Numbered from the stretch's first letter, positions 26,016 to 35,073 are shown. The stretch is DNA of 64,000 nucleotides from DRTC01 sp964521025 (GCA_964521025.1 CAZFPK010000008.1:32447-96446); one strand, 5' to 3'. The notes: generated by a model not told the origin, from the letters alone. Numbers and translations are program-made.

Positions 26016-26687
26016 ATGAAATCAGCCATCGAAAATTTCACTTTAGCCGAAAAATACAGGATGCAGGGAAAACTTAACAAGGCGATCGAACAATATAAAA
26101 AAATCCTGGAAAAACACCCGGAAAGTATTCCTGCTTTAATGAATTTAGGTAATCTTTTTTATATGTTGGGAGAACTTAAAAATTCCATTGAAAATTATGA
26201 AAAAGTTTTGAAAATTAAACCAAAATTCGGTTATGCTTTATATCGTTTGGCGATTTCTCATTACCGGGCTGCTCATTTCAGAAAAGCTATTGATATTTTT
26301 AAAGGAATAACAAAATCGGATCCGGAACTTTATATGGCTCATAACTGGCTGGGTTTGTGCTATTACCATATCGGCAACGGAGAAAAAAGTATCGAAGAAT
26401 ATACAAAACTTCTCAAGCATACATCCGAGCCGTTTATCGTCCATTATCATCGGGCAATTGCTTACAAATCCAAAGGTGAGACTGACAAAGCTATCAAAGA
26501 CCTGCAATTTGTCATGAACAAACATCCGGATCATGTTTCTGCTCTTTACCATCTTGGGCTGGCTCACCTGCAGAAGCACGAGATCTTTAAAGCGCTGAAG
26601 TTATTCCGGAAAGTGCTCAAACTCGATCCCAAACACAAAGGAGCAGCCGAGAAGATCGAATATTTGACAGATGTGCCGTCCATATAA
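26016..26687 (+). CDS. TPR repeat protein, paralogue 2
   Basis: A 223-residue protein of about six tetratricopeptide repeats, cytoplasmic by sequence. The ATG at 26016, 12 bases after a GAGGTG ribosome site, is preferred over the in-frame TTG at 25998. Units such as AEKYRMQGKLNKAIEQYKK and YHLGLAHLQKHEIFKALKLF align unit for unit with the TPR protein at 14142-14969, which is longer at its C-terminus. No enzymatic domain is seen. Presence of related copies beside sucCD and beside icd suggests a shared role in organising or assembling the local enzymes; this is inference from position only. Confidence 0.8.
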   Translation: MKSAIENFTLAEKYRMQGKLNKAIEQYKKILEKHPESIPALMNLGNLFYMLGELKNSIENYEKVLKIKPKFGYALYRLAISHYRAAHFRKAIDIFKGITKSDPELYMAHNWLGLCYYHIGNGEKSIEEYTKLLKHTSEPFIVHYHRAIAYKSKGETDKAIKDLQFVMNKHPDHVSALYHLGLAHLQKHEIFKALKLFRKVLKLDPKHKGAAEKIEYLTDVPSI

Positions 26688-26857
26688 ATTTGTCGAAAAA
26701 TGCAGAATTGAGTTTTTTAGAAATTCTCAATAAATTATGAAAGATAAAAAAGTAAGAGAACTCGAAAGTGTTGACTTTGTGCAATACTCTCGACTTAAGA
26801 CAAACATGAGAATAGTGAAATTCGTGTAATTAACGGATAAAGAAATCAGGAGAGAAG

Positions 26858-28414
26858 ATGAATAATAAAGAAAAAATTGATATTCTACTCGAAAAGAAAA
26901 ACAAGATCAAAGAGATGGGCGGTGAAGCTCGAATTGAAAAACAGCATGGTCAGAATAAGCTTACAGCCAGAGAAAGACTGGATATCCTTTTTGATGAAGG
27001 AACTTTTAAGGAAATCGATCAGTTCGTAAAGCATCGTTCCACAAATTTTAATATGCCCGTAACGGAAATTCCATCCGACGGAGTTGTAACCGGACACGGC
27101 TTGGTTCATGGCAGACCTGTTTTTGCGTATGCTCAGGATTTTACTTCTCGCGGCGGATCACTTGGTGAAAAACATGCTGAGAAAATTACAAAAGTAATGG
27201 ATCTGGCGATGAAATCGGGAGTTCCAATTATTGGAATTAATGATTCCGGCGGCGCTCGTGTCGAAGAAGGAATCGATTCTTTAAAAGGTTACGGGGAAAT
27301 TTTCTTCAGGAATTCCCGTGCTTCGGGAGTTATTCCGCAAATTTCGGCAATTATGGGACCGACTGCTGGAGGTGCTGTTTATTCTCCTTCGATGACGGAT
27401 TTTGTGTTCATGGTAAAAAACAGCAGTTATATGTTCATCACCGGACCAAATGTGATCAAAACGGTTACCGGCGAGGAAACAACTTTTGAGGATCTGGGTG
27501 GGGCGATCACGAATAACACCAAAAGCGGAAATGCCCATTTTGCCTGTGAAAGCGATGAAGATGCCATCGAAAAAATGAAGATGTTACTCGGTTTTCTTCC
27601 CAATAATAATATGGAAGATCCTCCTTTAATTATGACCGGAGACGATCCTCACCGTTTATGTCCCGAACTGGAAACAATAATCCCTGATAATCCCAAAGCC
27701 GCTTATGACATGAAAGATGTTATCCATGCCATCGCAGATAATGGAGAATTTTTTGAACCTCACGCACTTTTTGCTCAAAATGCTGTGATCGGGTTTATCA
27801 GGTTGAACGGCAGGTCTGTTGGAGTTATTGCTAATCAGCCGTTGGTTCTCGCCGGTTGTCTCGATATCGATGCTTCCGATAAAATAGCCCGTTTCATCAG
27901 GTTCTGTGATGCGTTCAATATCCCGCTACTGACCTTTGTCGATGTTCCCGGATATTTACCCGGAACAGATCAGGAATGGAATGGAGTTATCCGCCATGGA
28001 GCGAAAATTCTCTGGAGTTATTCCGAAGCTACTGTTCCCAAAATGACGGTAACGACTCGTAAAAGTTACGGCGGAGCTTACATCGCCATGAGTTCGAGAC
28101 ATCTCGGTTCCGACATTCTCTTTGCCTGGCCCTCTGCTGAAATTGCTGTGATGGGAGCGCAGGGAGCAGTCAATATTGTCGGAACTTACAGGAAGGAACT
28201 GAAAGCAGCAAAAGACCAGGAAGCAAAACGGCAGGAACTGATTCAAGAATACGAAGAAAAATTCAACACACCATACATTGCAGCGGAACGAGGTTACATC
28301 GATGCTGTTATCCAACCGAGTGAAACCAGAGCCAGATTGATCGCTGCTCTGGAAATAATGATCACCAAGAAAGAAGCTCTTCCTCCTAAAAAACATGGGA
28401 ATATTCCGGTTTAA
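26858..28414 (+). CDS. Acyl-CoA carboxyltransferase (methylmalonyl-CoA carboxyltransferase 12S / PccB type)
   Basis: A 518-residue crotonase-fold carboxyltransferase with HGQNKLTARERLD, the oxyanion GINDSGGARVEEG, GPTAGGAVYSP and GGAYIAMSSRH. This family makes or uses methylmalonyl-CoA or propionyl-CoA with a biotin carrier. The window has the oxaloacetate/pyruvate carboxyltransferase with a fused biotin domain at 29462, but no biotin carboxylase and no membrane decarboxylase beta subunit. The pair therefore fits methylmalonyl-CoA:pyruvate transcarboxylase (12S plus 5S/1.3S). Propionyl-CoA carboxylase is the alternative if a biotin carboxylase exists elsewhere. Confidence 0.9.
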   Translation: MNNKEKIDILLEKKNKIKEMGGEARIEKQHGQNKLTARERLDILFDEGTFKEIDQFVKHRSTNFNMPVTEIPSDGVVTGHGLVHGRPVFAYAQDFTSRGGSLGEKHAEKITKVMDLAMKSGVPIIGINDSGGARVEEGIDSLKGYGEIFFRNSRASGVIPQISAIMGPTAGGAVYSPSMTDFVFMVKNSSYMFITGPNVIKTVTGEETTFEDLGGAITNNTKSGNAHFACESDEDAIEKMKMLLGFLPNNNMEDPPLIMTGDDPHRLCPELETIIPDNPKAAYDMKDVIHAIADNGEFFEPHALFAQNAVIGFIRLNGRSVGVIANQPLVLAGCLDIDASDKIARFIRFCDAFNIPLLTFVDVPGYLPGTDQEWNGVIRHGAKILWSYSEATVPKMTVTTRKSYGGAYIAMSSRHLGSDILFAWPSAEIAVMGAQGAVNIVGTYRKELKAAKDQEAKRQELIQEYEEKFNTPYIAAERGYIDAVIQPSETRARLIAALEIMITKKEALPPKKHGNIPV

Positions 28415-28426
28415 TGTGGAGGAATT

Positions 28427-28594
28427 TTGGATAAAAAGAAAAAGCTGAAAGCAGCACTGACCGGAGTGATCTACTATTTGCTGGAGAAAGAGAGAGAACT
28501 TAATCTGACACAAACAAATCACTGGGTGCGTTCCGGGCGAGAGATCATCATGAGAAACAGGATGCTCGTGCAGAGACGAGGGATTAGAAGATAG
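28427..28594 (+). CDS. Small protein next to the carboxyltransferase, possible accessory subunit
   Basis: A 55-residue protein starting at TTG 28427, five bases after a GGAGG site and 12 bp after the carboxyltransferase stop. It reads MDKKKKLKAALTGVIYYLLE, then a Glu-rich linker, then WVRSGREIIMRNR with a basic end. Short proteins with a K-AA-YL-E helix followed by W..GR...M..R are often found beside biotin-dependent carboxyltransferase genes and within OadG/MmdD-like subunits. Tight spacing suggests a subunit of the same complex. The family match is from memory of the pattern, so confidence is moderate. Confidence 0.6.
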   Translation: MDKKKKLKAALTGVIYYLLEKERELNLTQTNHWVRSGREIIMRNRMLVQRRGIRR

Positions 28595-28597
28595 GAA

Positions 28598-28915
28598 ATG
28601 CTGAAGAAAAAAGACAATGAAATTTTGATGTTTTTGCATCGTTCACTACAAAAGAAATACAAGAATTATATATGTTCATATTTTTTTGGTTCTAGAGTAA
28701 ACGGTACAGCAAAACCATATAGTGATTATGATATTGTTATCTTATTTAATAAAACAGACAGAGATACAAAATTCGATATTTACGGACTTTTGAGTGAAAT
28801 CGATTATAAATATGATATTTTTATCGATAGTAAGATTTTAACGGAAAAAGAATTTAAGTTCAATCCTTTTTTTTATGAAGAAGTAACAGAAAAAGGAATA
28901 TGTTATGACATTTGA
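28598..28915 (+). CDS. MNT-domain nucleotidyltransferase antitoxin
   Basis: A 105-residue minimal nucleotidyltransferase with FFGSRVNGTAKPYSDYDIVI (GS...DxD) and a later YDIFIDS acidic segment. It overlaps the following HEPN gene by 11 bp, the usual arrangement of a type VII-like MNT/HEPN toxin-antitoxin pair in which the nucleotidyltransferase modifies and neutralises the HEPN RNase. It begins 4 bp after the small carboxyltransferase-associated gene, so the module sits between two halves of a metabolic enzyme. Confidence 0.85.
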   Translation: MLKKKDNEILMFLHRSLQKKYKNYICSYFFGSRVNGTAKPYSDYDIVILFNKTDRDTKFDIYGLLSEIDYKYDIFIDSKILTEKEFKFNPFFYEEVTEKGICYDI

Positions 28916-29330
28916 TAAAGAGATTTTCGTTAAAAACTACTTGGAAAAATCTCAAGAAGCATTGATTGATGTTGAATTGAGTCTGAAAATTAATAGGCTT
29001 TCCGTTGCCCAGAACAGAATTTATTATTCTATCTTTTATTCAGTAATGGCATTGGGTTATTTTGAAAATTTCATTACTTCAAAACATTATCCTTTAATGG
29101 GCTGGTTTAACAAAAAATTTGTTTATGAAGATAAAATATTTAATAAGGAGATGTTTCAAATATACAATAATGCTTACGAAAATCGGCAGAAAAGCGATTA
29201 CTCAATTTATGACAAACCTGTAAAAAGTGATATCGAAAAGAGTTTTAAAGATGCAAAAAGATTCATAAAAGAAGTTACTTCATATATTGAAAAGAAATCC
29301 AAAGATATCCAAAAAAAAGTAAAATCTTAA
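28905..29330 (+). CDS. HEPN-domain toxin
   Basis: A 141-residue all-helical HEPN protein. The N-terminal YLEKSQEALIDVELSL and the NRIYYSIFYSVMAL helix are typical. The HEPN active-site region is ENRQKSDYSIY, an R-x4-6 motif in which the last residue is Tyr as in several MNT-linked HEPN toxins. Lys-rich helices end the protein. It is the intact partner of the MNT gene it overlaps. The likely activity is RNA cleavage, relieved by AMPylation of the Tyr by the partner; this is family knowledge and not shown here. Confidence 0.83.
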   Translation: MTFDKEIFVKNYLEKSQEALIDVELSLKINRLSVAQNRIYYSIFYSVMALGYFENFITSKHYPLMGWFNKKFVYEDKIFNKEMFQIYNNAYENRQKSDYSIYDKPVKSDIEKSFKDAKRFIKEVTSYIEKKSKDIQKKVKS

Positions 29331-29461
29331 TATGAAGATAAATGATTTAAAGAAAGAAGTAGAAGTGTAGTTCGGAACTTGTTCCGATTCCAAAAAAGAA
29401 AAATATCGATTAGTGTATGATGAATGATGAAGATAAAATAATAAAAAAAACGGAGGAATAA

Positions 29462-31378
29462 ATGAAAAACGATAAACACGGTATATTGGAAATGACCAAA
29501 ATGAATTATGACATCGATCGTCCGCCCGCGGAAAATCCTATTAAAATCCAGGATCTGAGTTTCAGGGACGGACATCAATCACTTTTCGCAACTCGCGGCA
29601 GGACTGAAGATATGATCCCGGTAGCTGAGCAAATGGATGAGATCGGCTTCTACTCGATGGAAATCTGGGGCGGAGCGACTTTTGATACGATGCATAGATT
29701 TTTAAATGAAGACCCATGGGAAAGGATCAGAACTCTTAAAAAATATATCAAGACAACTCCTTTCTCGATGTTGCTGCGCGGACAGAATGTTGTCGGTTAT
29801 AGGAATTATGCAGACGATGTGGTGGAAGCATTTATCCAGCGAGCTTGCGATAACGGGATGGATATTTTCCGCGTTTTCGATGCTCTTAATGATTTCCGCA
29901 ATTTTGAAACTGCCGTCAGGATCATCAAAAAGAACAAGAAACATTTCCAGGGAACGATCTGTTATTCCCTGACCGAACCGAGAATGGGCGGTGATACTTA
30001 CAACACCGATTATTATTTGGAAAAAGCAAAACAACTCGAAGAGATCGGAGCGGACACGATCTGCATCAAGGATATGGCAGGATTGATCTCTCCTTACGAT
30101 GTTTATAATCTGATTCGAGCATTAAAACAGCAGACGAAAATACCTATCCATCTTCATACGCACTTCACTTCCGGCATGGGAGACCTGGCGATCTTCAAAG
30201 CGATCGAAGCTGACGTTGATATCGTCGATACTTGTATGGCTCCGTATGCTTATCGAACTTCACATCCTGCAGTCGAACCGCTTGTTGTCTCTTTATTAGG
30301 AACAAATCGAGATTCCGGGTTCGATATCAAAAAAATAGCCGAGATCGATAAAGAGATGGAAAAAAAAATTCCTAAATATAAACATCTTTTGGATGATACT
30401 AAAAATGCGATCATCGATATCAATGTGATCCTGCATCAAACTCCGGGCGGAATGCTTTCCAATCTCGTAAATCAACTGCGTCAGATGGATGCCCTCGATA
30501 GACTGGATGATGTATTCGAAGCTCTTCCGCGAGTCAGGAAAGAACTTGGGCAGGTGCCGCTGGTTACTCCAACCAGTCAGATCGTCGGCATTCAAACCGT
30601 GAACAATGTTCTTTTCGATAAAAAAGTCGGAGATTATTCCCAGATCACCGAGCAGGTAAAAGCTCTCTGTTACGGTTTATACGGAAAGACGACCAAACCG
30701 ATGGACCCGGAAGTGCAGAAAAAAGCATTGAAAGGTTACCCGCGTGGTGAAACTCCAATCACGACCAGACCCGGTGATGTGCTCGAACCGGAAATGCCGC
30801 AAGTCAAGGAAGATGTCAAAGGTCTGGCAAAAGACATCGATGATGAGATCATTTATGCTCTTTATCCGACAACCGGTAAAAGATTCCTGAAATGGAAATA
30901 CGGTTTGGAAGAAGTTCCGGATGAGTTTAAACCAAGAACGATGGAACAGGTGGAAGCAGATAAAGAACTTGTTAGTAAAGCACTTTCCGGTGAGTTGACT
31001 GCCAAAGCAAAGAAAGAAAAAGCAGGTAATTTACGCTCTTTCGATGTTTTTGTGGACGGAGAATATTTCAATGTGGAAGTTGCTGATCCGAATGCGAAAG
31101 TTTATGGAGTGGTCGGTCCAAGAAAAGTTGAAAAGAAAGAAGAAGCGACGGATAAAGTTGGAAACCTGGTTGCTCCGATTCCGGGTATGATCATCGAGTA
31201 TAAGAAAAAAGTTGGGGATAAAGTAGAAGAAGGAGAAACTGTTGTTGTGCTGGAAGCAATGAAGATGTTCAATAATCTCGCTGCTCCCTGTGCCGGTGAA
31301 ATAATGGATATCGATTATAAAGCTGGAGAATCTGTGGCAAAAGGTGATATACTCTGTTATATCGAACCGGAGGAATAA
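29462..31378 (+). CDS. Pyruvate/oxaloacetate carboxyltransferase with C-terminal biotin domain (5S + 1.3S type)
   Basis: A 638-residue protein with an N-terminal HMGL-like carboxyltransferase barrel (QDLSFRDGHQS, DTICIKDMAGL, HLHTHFTSGMG), a central conserved carboxylase domain, and a C-terminal biotinyl domain whose EAMKM motif carries the biotin Lys at residue 601. This layout is shared by pyruvate carboxylase subunit B, oxaloacetate decarboxylase alpha and the joined 5S/1.3S parts of transcarboxylase. Together with the 12S-type gene at 26858 it would move CO2 between methylmalonyl-CoA and pyruvate without ATP. It has a GGAGG site and a terminator after the stop. Confidence 0.9.
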   Translation: MKNDKHGILEMTKMNYDIDRPPAENPIKIQDLSFRDGHQSLFATRGRTEDMIPVAEQMDEIGFYSMEIWGGATFDTMHRFLNEDPWERIRTLKKYIKTTPFSMLLRGQNVVGYRNYADDVVEAFIQRACDNGMDIFRVFDALNDFRNFETAVRIIKKNKKHFQGTICYSLTEPRMGGDTYNTDYYLEKAKQLEEIGADTICIKDMAGLISPYDVYNLIRALKQQTKIPIHLHTHFTSGMGDLAIFKAIEADVDIVDTCMAPYAYRTSHPAVEPLVVSLLGTNRDSGFDIKKIAEIDKEMEKKIPKYKHLLDDTKNAIIDINVILHQTPGGMLSNLVNQLRQMDALDRLDDVFEALPRVRKELGQVPLVTPTSQIVGIQTVNNVLFDKKVGDYSQITEQVKALCYGLYGKTTKPMDPEVQKKALKGYPRGETPITTRPGDVLEPEMPQVKEDVKGLAKDIDDEIIYALYPTTGKRFLKWKYGLEEVPDEFKPRTMEQVEADKELVSKALSGELTAKAKKEKAGNLRSFDVFVDGEYFNVEVADPNAKVYGVVGPRKVEKKEEATDKVGNLVAPIPGMIIEYKKKVGDKVEEGETVVVLEAMKMFNNLAAPCAGEIMDIDYKAGESVAKGDILCYIEPEE

Positions 31379-31420
31379 TACCGCAGATTACAGGGATCGA
31401 ACAGATAAAAGATAATTTAA

Positions 31421-31446
31421 GGTGCGATTTTTTCGCACCTTTTTTT
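31421..31446 (+). terminator. Rho-independent terminator after the transcarboxylase gene
   Basis: The stem GGTGCGA/TCGCACC with a short T loop is followed by a run of seven T residues. It lies 43 bp after the plus-strand stop and closes the metabolic block before the minus-strand accessory genes. Confidence 0.8.
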
Positions 31447-31465
31447 GGAGTAAACAAACCATGTT

Positions 31466-31546
31466 GGTTTTAGCGATGCAATCGCTTCCGTAAAGGCATA
31501 AATAAAAAGATGAGAACTTCGTTCTACAAAAAGTAACGCGGTTACT
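31466..31546. repeat. REP-type hairpins at the 3' end of the response regulator
   Basis: AGCGATGCAATCGCT (about 31470-31485), AGAACTTCGTTCT (31513-31525) and AGTAACGCGGTTACT (31532-31546) form three small hairpins. The last ends on the base next to the stop codon of the minus-strand response regulator. They belong to the same series as the arrays around the transposase at 35074. Confidence 0.65.
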
Positions 31547-32587
31547 TTATTCCAAATCATTAAACCAGAGAATAATATCTTTAAGTTCAAATATTAAAGC
31601 ATTAACAGTATTCGATGTTGGTTGAAATCCTGTCATTTCTGATTTCTTATGTGCACCAAAGTCGCTACAAATCCCCTGTATATCATAAAGGAAGTTTTTA
31701 ATAATACTATTTGAGTTAAAACGATAAATTGGTTCTTCTTTTTCTTTATTGAAATCATTAATCCACTTTATAACATTTCGGGTGATAATTTGCTTTTCAC
31801 TTTTCTTATTAAAACATATTTTAGGAGCATTTTGTTTTTTTGCTAATTCTGTCAAAATATTCTCAAGCAGATTTCTTATCAGATCGAAACTCATTTCCGT
31901 TCTTACAGAATCAGAGGAGTCCTTATTCTTCAATAATTCAATAAACTTATAAGGAAGGTTTTTTCCGACTTTTTTTCTTAAAATATCGATAAAAACTTTA
32001 TTTTCCCAATGAAGTTTTAGGATTTCCAGATTATTGATTCTGTTCATTAAATAATTTTTCGATTCGGAATTTCCTTTTTCGATCAAGTTTTTCTCTTTAA
32101 ACTTTTTTAAGTCGATATGATTTTTGATTTCATCAGCATTTGGTAACTCACTTGCGGAATATGCAGTTAAAAAGTAGAATTGCGAAAGAACATCAGCACC
32201 TTGATAGACAAGTTTCTGCAGCAAATAATCACCTTCTCTTTCGTGATACTTATTATGAAGTTTTTCATCGAAATTTTGATCTATTTCATGAATCATTTCA
32301 GTGTTATAATCTTCTGAAGCAAGATTCCTATCGATAATGAAAAGTGAGTAATTCTGATAATCATTGATAACTTTATAAAGAGCAGCAGAAAACTTAAACT
32401 CAATATCAATAAGTCCGGAATTCTCGAAAACTTCCTTTATATCTTGATTGGATGCTCCAAAACCGGTAGGATCATCTTTCAGTTCTTTCAATTGCTTAAT
32501 TATACTATGCTCAAGATAATTCTCAAACAATTCAACAATTCTGTCGATATTGGATGATAATTCATCTTCCACAAAAAGTATTTTCAT
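31547..32587 (-). CDS. Atypical response regulator with an unidentified C-terminal domain
   Basis: A 346-residue protein. The start at 32587 overlaps the kinase stop as ATGA, with GGAGG upstream; the longer frame to 32602 is less likely. The receiver part has the acidic pair in KILFVEDE (7-8), the phospho-acceptor Asp86 in LFIIDRNL, and Thr141 in FLTAYSA, but a long insert separates them. The C-terminal 170 residues (for instance RNLLENILTELAKK and ICSDFGAHKK) are not a DNA-binding domain I know. They vaguely resemble helical HEPN/DUF4145-like domains. Output is therefore unknown and possibly not transcriptional. Confidence 0.7.
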   Translation of the reverse strand: MKILFVEDELSSNIDRIVELFENYLEHSIIKQLKELKDDPTGFGASNQDIKEVFENSGLIDIEFKFSAALYKVINDYQNYSLFIIDRNLASEDYNTEMIHEIDQNFDEKLHNKYHEREGDYLLQKLVYQGADVLSQFYFLTAYSASELPNADEIKNHIDLKKFKEKNLIEKGNSESKNYLMNRINNLEILKLHWENKVFIDILRKKVGKNLPYKFIELLKNKDSSDSVRTEMSFDLIRNLLENILTELAKKQNAPKICFNKKSEKQIITRNVIKWINDFNKEKEEPIYRFNSNSIIKNFLYDIQGICSDFGAHKKSEMTGFQPTSNTVNALIFELKDIILWFNDLE

Positions 32588-34482
32588 GTTTTCTTCCTCC
32601 ATAGATTTTCAAATGTTATCTTAACAGAATACAAATCATTTTTAGTATCAATTTTTGGCTTGGTGTTCAACATTTCTGCGAAATTTTTGATAACAACATT
32701 TCCAAGACCAGTAGTTTTAGTTTTCACTTTTGGTTTAAAGTTATTCTGAACCTTAATAGAAATAAAACTATTAGTTTTCGAGAATTGAATCCTTAATTTT
32801 CTTTTTTCTTTCGGAACAAATCCGGAATATTTTATGGCATTAAAGACCAATTCCTGGATCAAGATCAGCATTTTTACAGCAGAATTTTTATCATTTCCGA
32901 TTTTTATTTTTTCCGCAACTTCAAAGTTGAATTCAGTTTTAAAGAAATACTTATTTAAAAATCCAGTAAGTTTTATTAAATCATCTGTTTGAGAAATTTC
33001 TTCCCATTTCGATTTTGCTTCTAAAAATATTTTTTTTGTCGGGAAATAATTATCCAGAAACTCTTTGAAATATTTTCCATCGAACATGTTGCTGACTGAA
33101 TATTTGAGCGATTCGAGGAACATAGTTTGAAAATCTTTCGAATCTTTACCTAAATTATTTGCAGCATCATAATTAAAATCTTCAAAAGAACCTTTGAAAG
33201 AAAAATTCATAGCATTCACAATTTCGCGGATAAGGTTTGCTCCTCGAATAGCATTTTCGATTACTAAAGGTTTGAATTCTTTTTCTTTTTTCAGGTTTTC
33301 AAGAGGATCGATGACAGTAGTTATCATGTTTTTTAGAGAATGGGAGAGAGTTGAGATGATTTTGTTGCGTTCTTCATTTCGGGCTTTATGTAATAATTCA
33401 GAATAGTATTTGTCTTTTTTTTGGAGGAAAGGAAATGTTAAATGTTCAATTTTCTTTTTAATTTTTCTATCTAAAATATTAATTTTCATTAAAGAACATA
33501 AAATGGATATTCTTTCTGAATAAGAATCATTTTTCCTTATATAAAAATTTACAATTAAGTTTAAAAAATCGTTAATTTTATTTTTTTCAGTCACAATTTC
33601 AAATATTTCTTTTGTTTTTATTAAGTCTTTATTTATTGCCATGTTTCTAAACAATGTTGTATATAGAAGTATATATTTTGGATATTTTTTTATCAGTTTT
33701 TCAATAATTTTCTTTGCATAAGATGATTCTAAATCATATATTAAATCATAAGATTCGATAAAAATCCATATTGAGTTATTTGTTAATGCTATTCCTAACA
33801 TCTCGATCAGAAAACTATCTTGTTTTTTTTCTACAAATAGTTGAATAATATTTGATTCGATTTCTGTCGCTATATTATTTTCAATATCAAATTTAAATCT
33901 CTTAATAAAATCAGAATATATCATTTTAATAAAATCTTTTTCATTTTTTTCAATTCCATATTCCAATGAAGGTAAGTATGCATCACACATAAAATAAAGG
34001 TTATTACCATTATCCAAATACTCGAAAATTTCACAGACTTTTGAGGTTAAGTGGTTTTTAAGAATATTTGAAGTAATGGTAATAAGCAAATCTGTAAATA
34101 AATCACTATGGCTTGAAAATGCATCAATAAGTTTGTATAAATTTTCCCAATTTCTTTCCTTAATTATAGTTATAGTCTTATTATCTAGTATTTTCAGGAT
34201 CTTTTCTGTATTGATTCTGTTTCTTTCAAAATCTTTAATTGAGTAGTGTTCGATTTTTTCAGTATCTTTAATTGAGCCGTATTCGATTTTATCATTATCT
34301 TCAATTTTAAAAAGAAGATTGTAGAATAATTGAGATATAGTAAGAGAACCTAATTCGAATTCATTTCGCAAAATCGTGTTTTCAAATATTTCAAGTATAA
34401 TATTATCATCATCTTTGTTAATGTTTATGTTTGAAAAACTCCCATCAATCAATGCTTTTTCAATTATTTTTTTTCTATCCAT
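32584..34482 (-). CDS. Cytoplasmic sensor histidine kinase
   Basis: A 632-residue kinase. The start at 34482 has GGAGGAG upstream; the longer frame runs through a separate small gene and is rejected. Residues 1-360 are helical, Asn/Lys/Ile-rich and lack membrane segments, perhaps a degenerate TPR-like sensor. The dimerisation box has His381 in STLSHSLKNM. The ATPase has Asn548 in QELVFNAIKYSG and a GLGN glycine box at 592-595. It overlaps the response regulator by 4 bp, so the two form one two-component unit. The signal is unknown. Confidence 0.8.
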   Translation of the reverse strand: MDRKKIIEKALIDGSFSNININKDDDNIILEIFENTILRNEFELGSLTISQLFYNLLFKIEDNDKIEYGSIKDTEKIEHYSIKDFERNRINTEKILKILDNKTITIIKERNWENLYKLIDAFSSHSDLFTDLLITITSNILKNHLTSKVCEIFEYLDNGNNLYFMCDAYLPSLEYGIEKNEKDFIKMIYSDFIKRFKFDIENNIATEIESNIIQLFVEKKQDSFLIEMLGIALTNNSIWIFIESYDLIYDLESSYAKKIIEKLIKKYPKYILLYTTLFRNMAINKDLIKTKEIFEIVTEKNKINDFLNLIVNFYIRKNDSYSERISILCSLMKINILDRKIKKKIEHLTFPFLQKKDKYYSELLHKARNEERNKIISTLSHSLKNMITTVIDPLENLKKEKEFKPLVIENAIRGANLIREIVNAMNFSFKGSFEDFNYDAANNLGKDSKDFQTMFLESLKYSVSNMFDGKYFKEFLDNYFPTKKIFLEAKSKWEEISQTDDLIKLTGFLNKYFFKTEFNFEVAEKIKIGNDKNSAVKMLILIQELVFNAIKYSGFVPKEKRKLRIQFSKTNSFISIKVQNNFKPKVKTKTTGLGNVVIKNFAEMLNTKPKIDTKNDLYSVKITFENLWRKKT

Positions 34483-34546
34483 ATTTTCTCCTCCAAGATA
34501 ATTTGAAAAATCTCCCGGAGTGTTCCATCCGGGGGAAAACAGACAC

Positions 34547-34690
34547 TTATTTTTTGCCAGTTTTTGATGAAGATTGATTAGTGTTGAGTTGCACAGAACG
34601 ATTGTTAAGATTAGCATTGAAAGCAGGATTATTAGGATTCTTAACAATCGAACGATGATCATTCGTTGTGTAAGTTTTAGATTTTGCCAT
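34547..34690 (-). CDS. Small Asn-rich protein upstream of the kinase
   Basis: A 47-residue protein beginning MAKSKTYTTNDHRSIVKNPN, then NPAFNANLNNRSVQLN and a Ser/Lys tail. A near-perfect AGGAGGTG ribosome site precedes it; the ATG at 34693 is an equally good start. It is 64 bp upstream of the histidine kinase gene on the same strand. Short proteins with repeated N-P-N-N-P-A-(F/Y) and NNRS-QLN segments occur in many bacteria without a known role. It may be the first gene of the kinase operon. Confidence 0.6.
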   Translation of the reverse strand: MAKSKTYTTNDHRSIVKNPNNPAFNANLNNRSVQLNTNQSSSKTGKK

Positions 34691-34901
34691 CATTCACCTC
34701 CTTGTTTTTTTGTTCGGTAAGCCGAACTTTTTTTCTCTCTTTTCCCGGAGGTTTAATTCTCTTCTCAACTCTTCAAATATCTGATTTCGAATATACTGAT
34801 AATTTCATTTCTGTCTATCATTATTTTCCATTATATCACTTTAATCGTTTCTTATCAACGAGTTAACTCAATTTTCAGCAATTTATAAAAACCTATTTAT
34901 T

Positions 34902-35063
34902 GGTAACGATCGTTACTTTATCTCTTTGGACTACATTAACCGTGTTAATGTTAAGCAACGCAGTTGCTTCCAAAAAAAGGTGAGATGCTAGCATCTCAAA
35001 TTGAAACACGGTTTCAATACTCCAAAGGTGAGACCTGCGGTCTCATAAAGTAACACGGTTACT
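34902..35063. repeat. Array of seven REP-like hairpins beside the transposase
   Basis: Seven hairpins follow each other: GTAACGATCGTTAC (34902), ATTAACCGTGTTAAT (34935), AAGCAACGCAGTTGCTT (34953), GAGATGCTAGCATCTC (34982), GAAACACGGTTTC (35003), GAGACCTGCGGTCTC (35030) and AGTAACACGGTTACT (35049). Several share an AACACGGTT core (or its complement) while the outer stem pairs vary together. ACTCCAAA-type spacers separate the later units. The 383-bp gap 34691-35073 has no gene. Confidence 0.75.
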
Positions 35064-35073
35064 TTACTCCAAA

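Noticed and set aside
26858..31378. Sodium-pumping oxaloacetate or methylmalonyl-CoA decarboxylase
   Set aside because: No gene for the membrane beta subunit with its many helices is present in the cluster.
34483..34662. N-terminal extension of the histidine kinase with a hydrophobic segment
   Set aside because: The frame passes through a separate 47-residue gene on the same strand, and a strong GGAGGAG site marks the start at 34482. The apparent membrane helix is an out-of-frame reading of the small gene.
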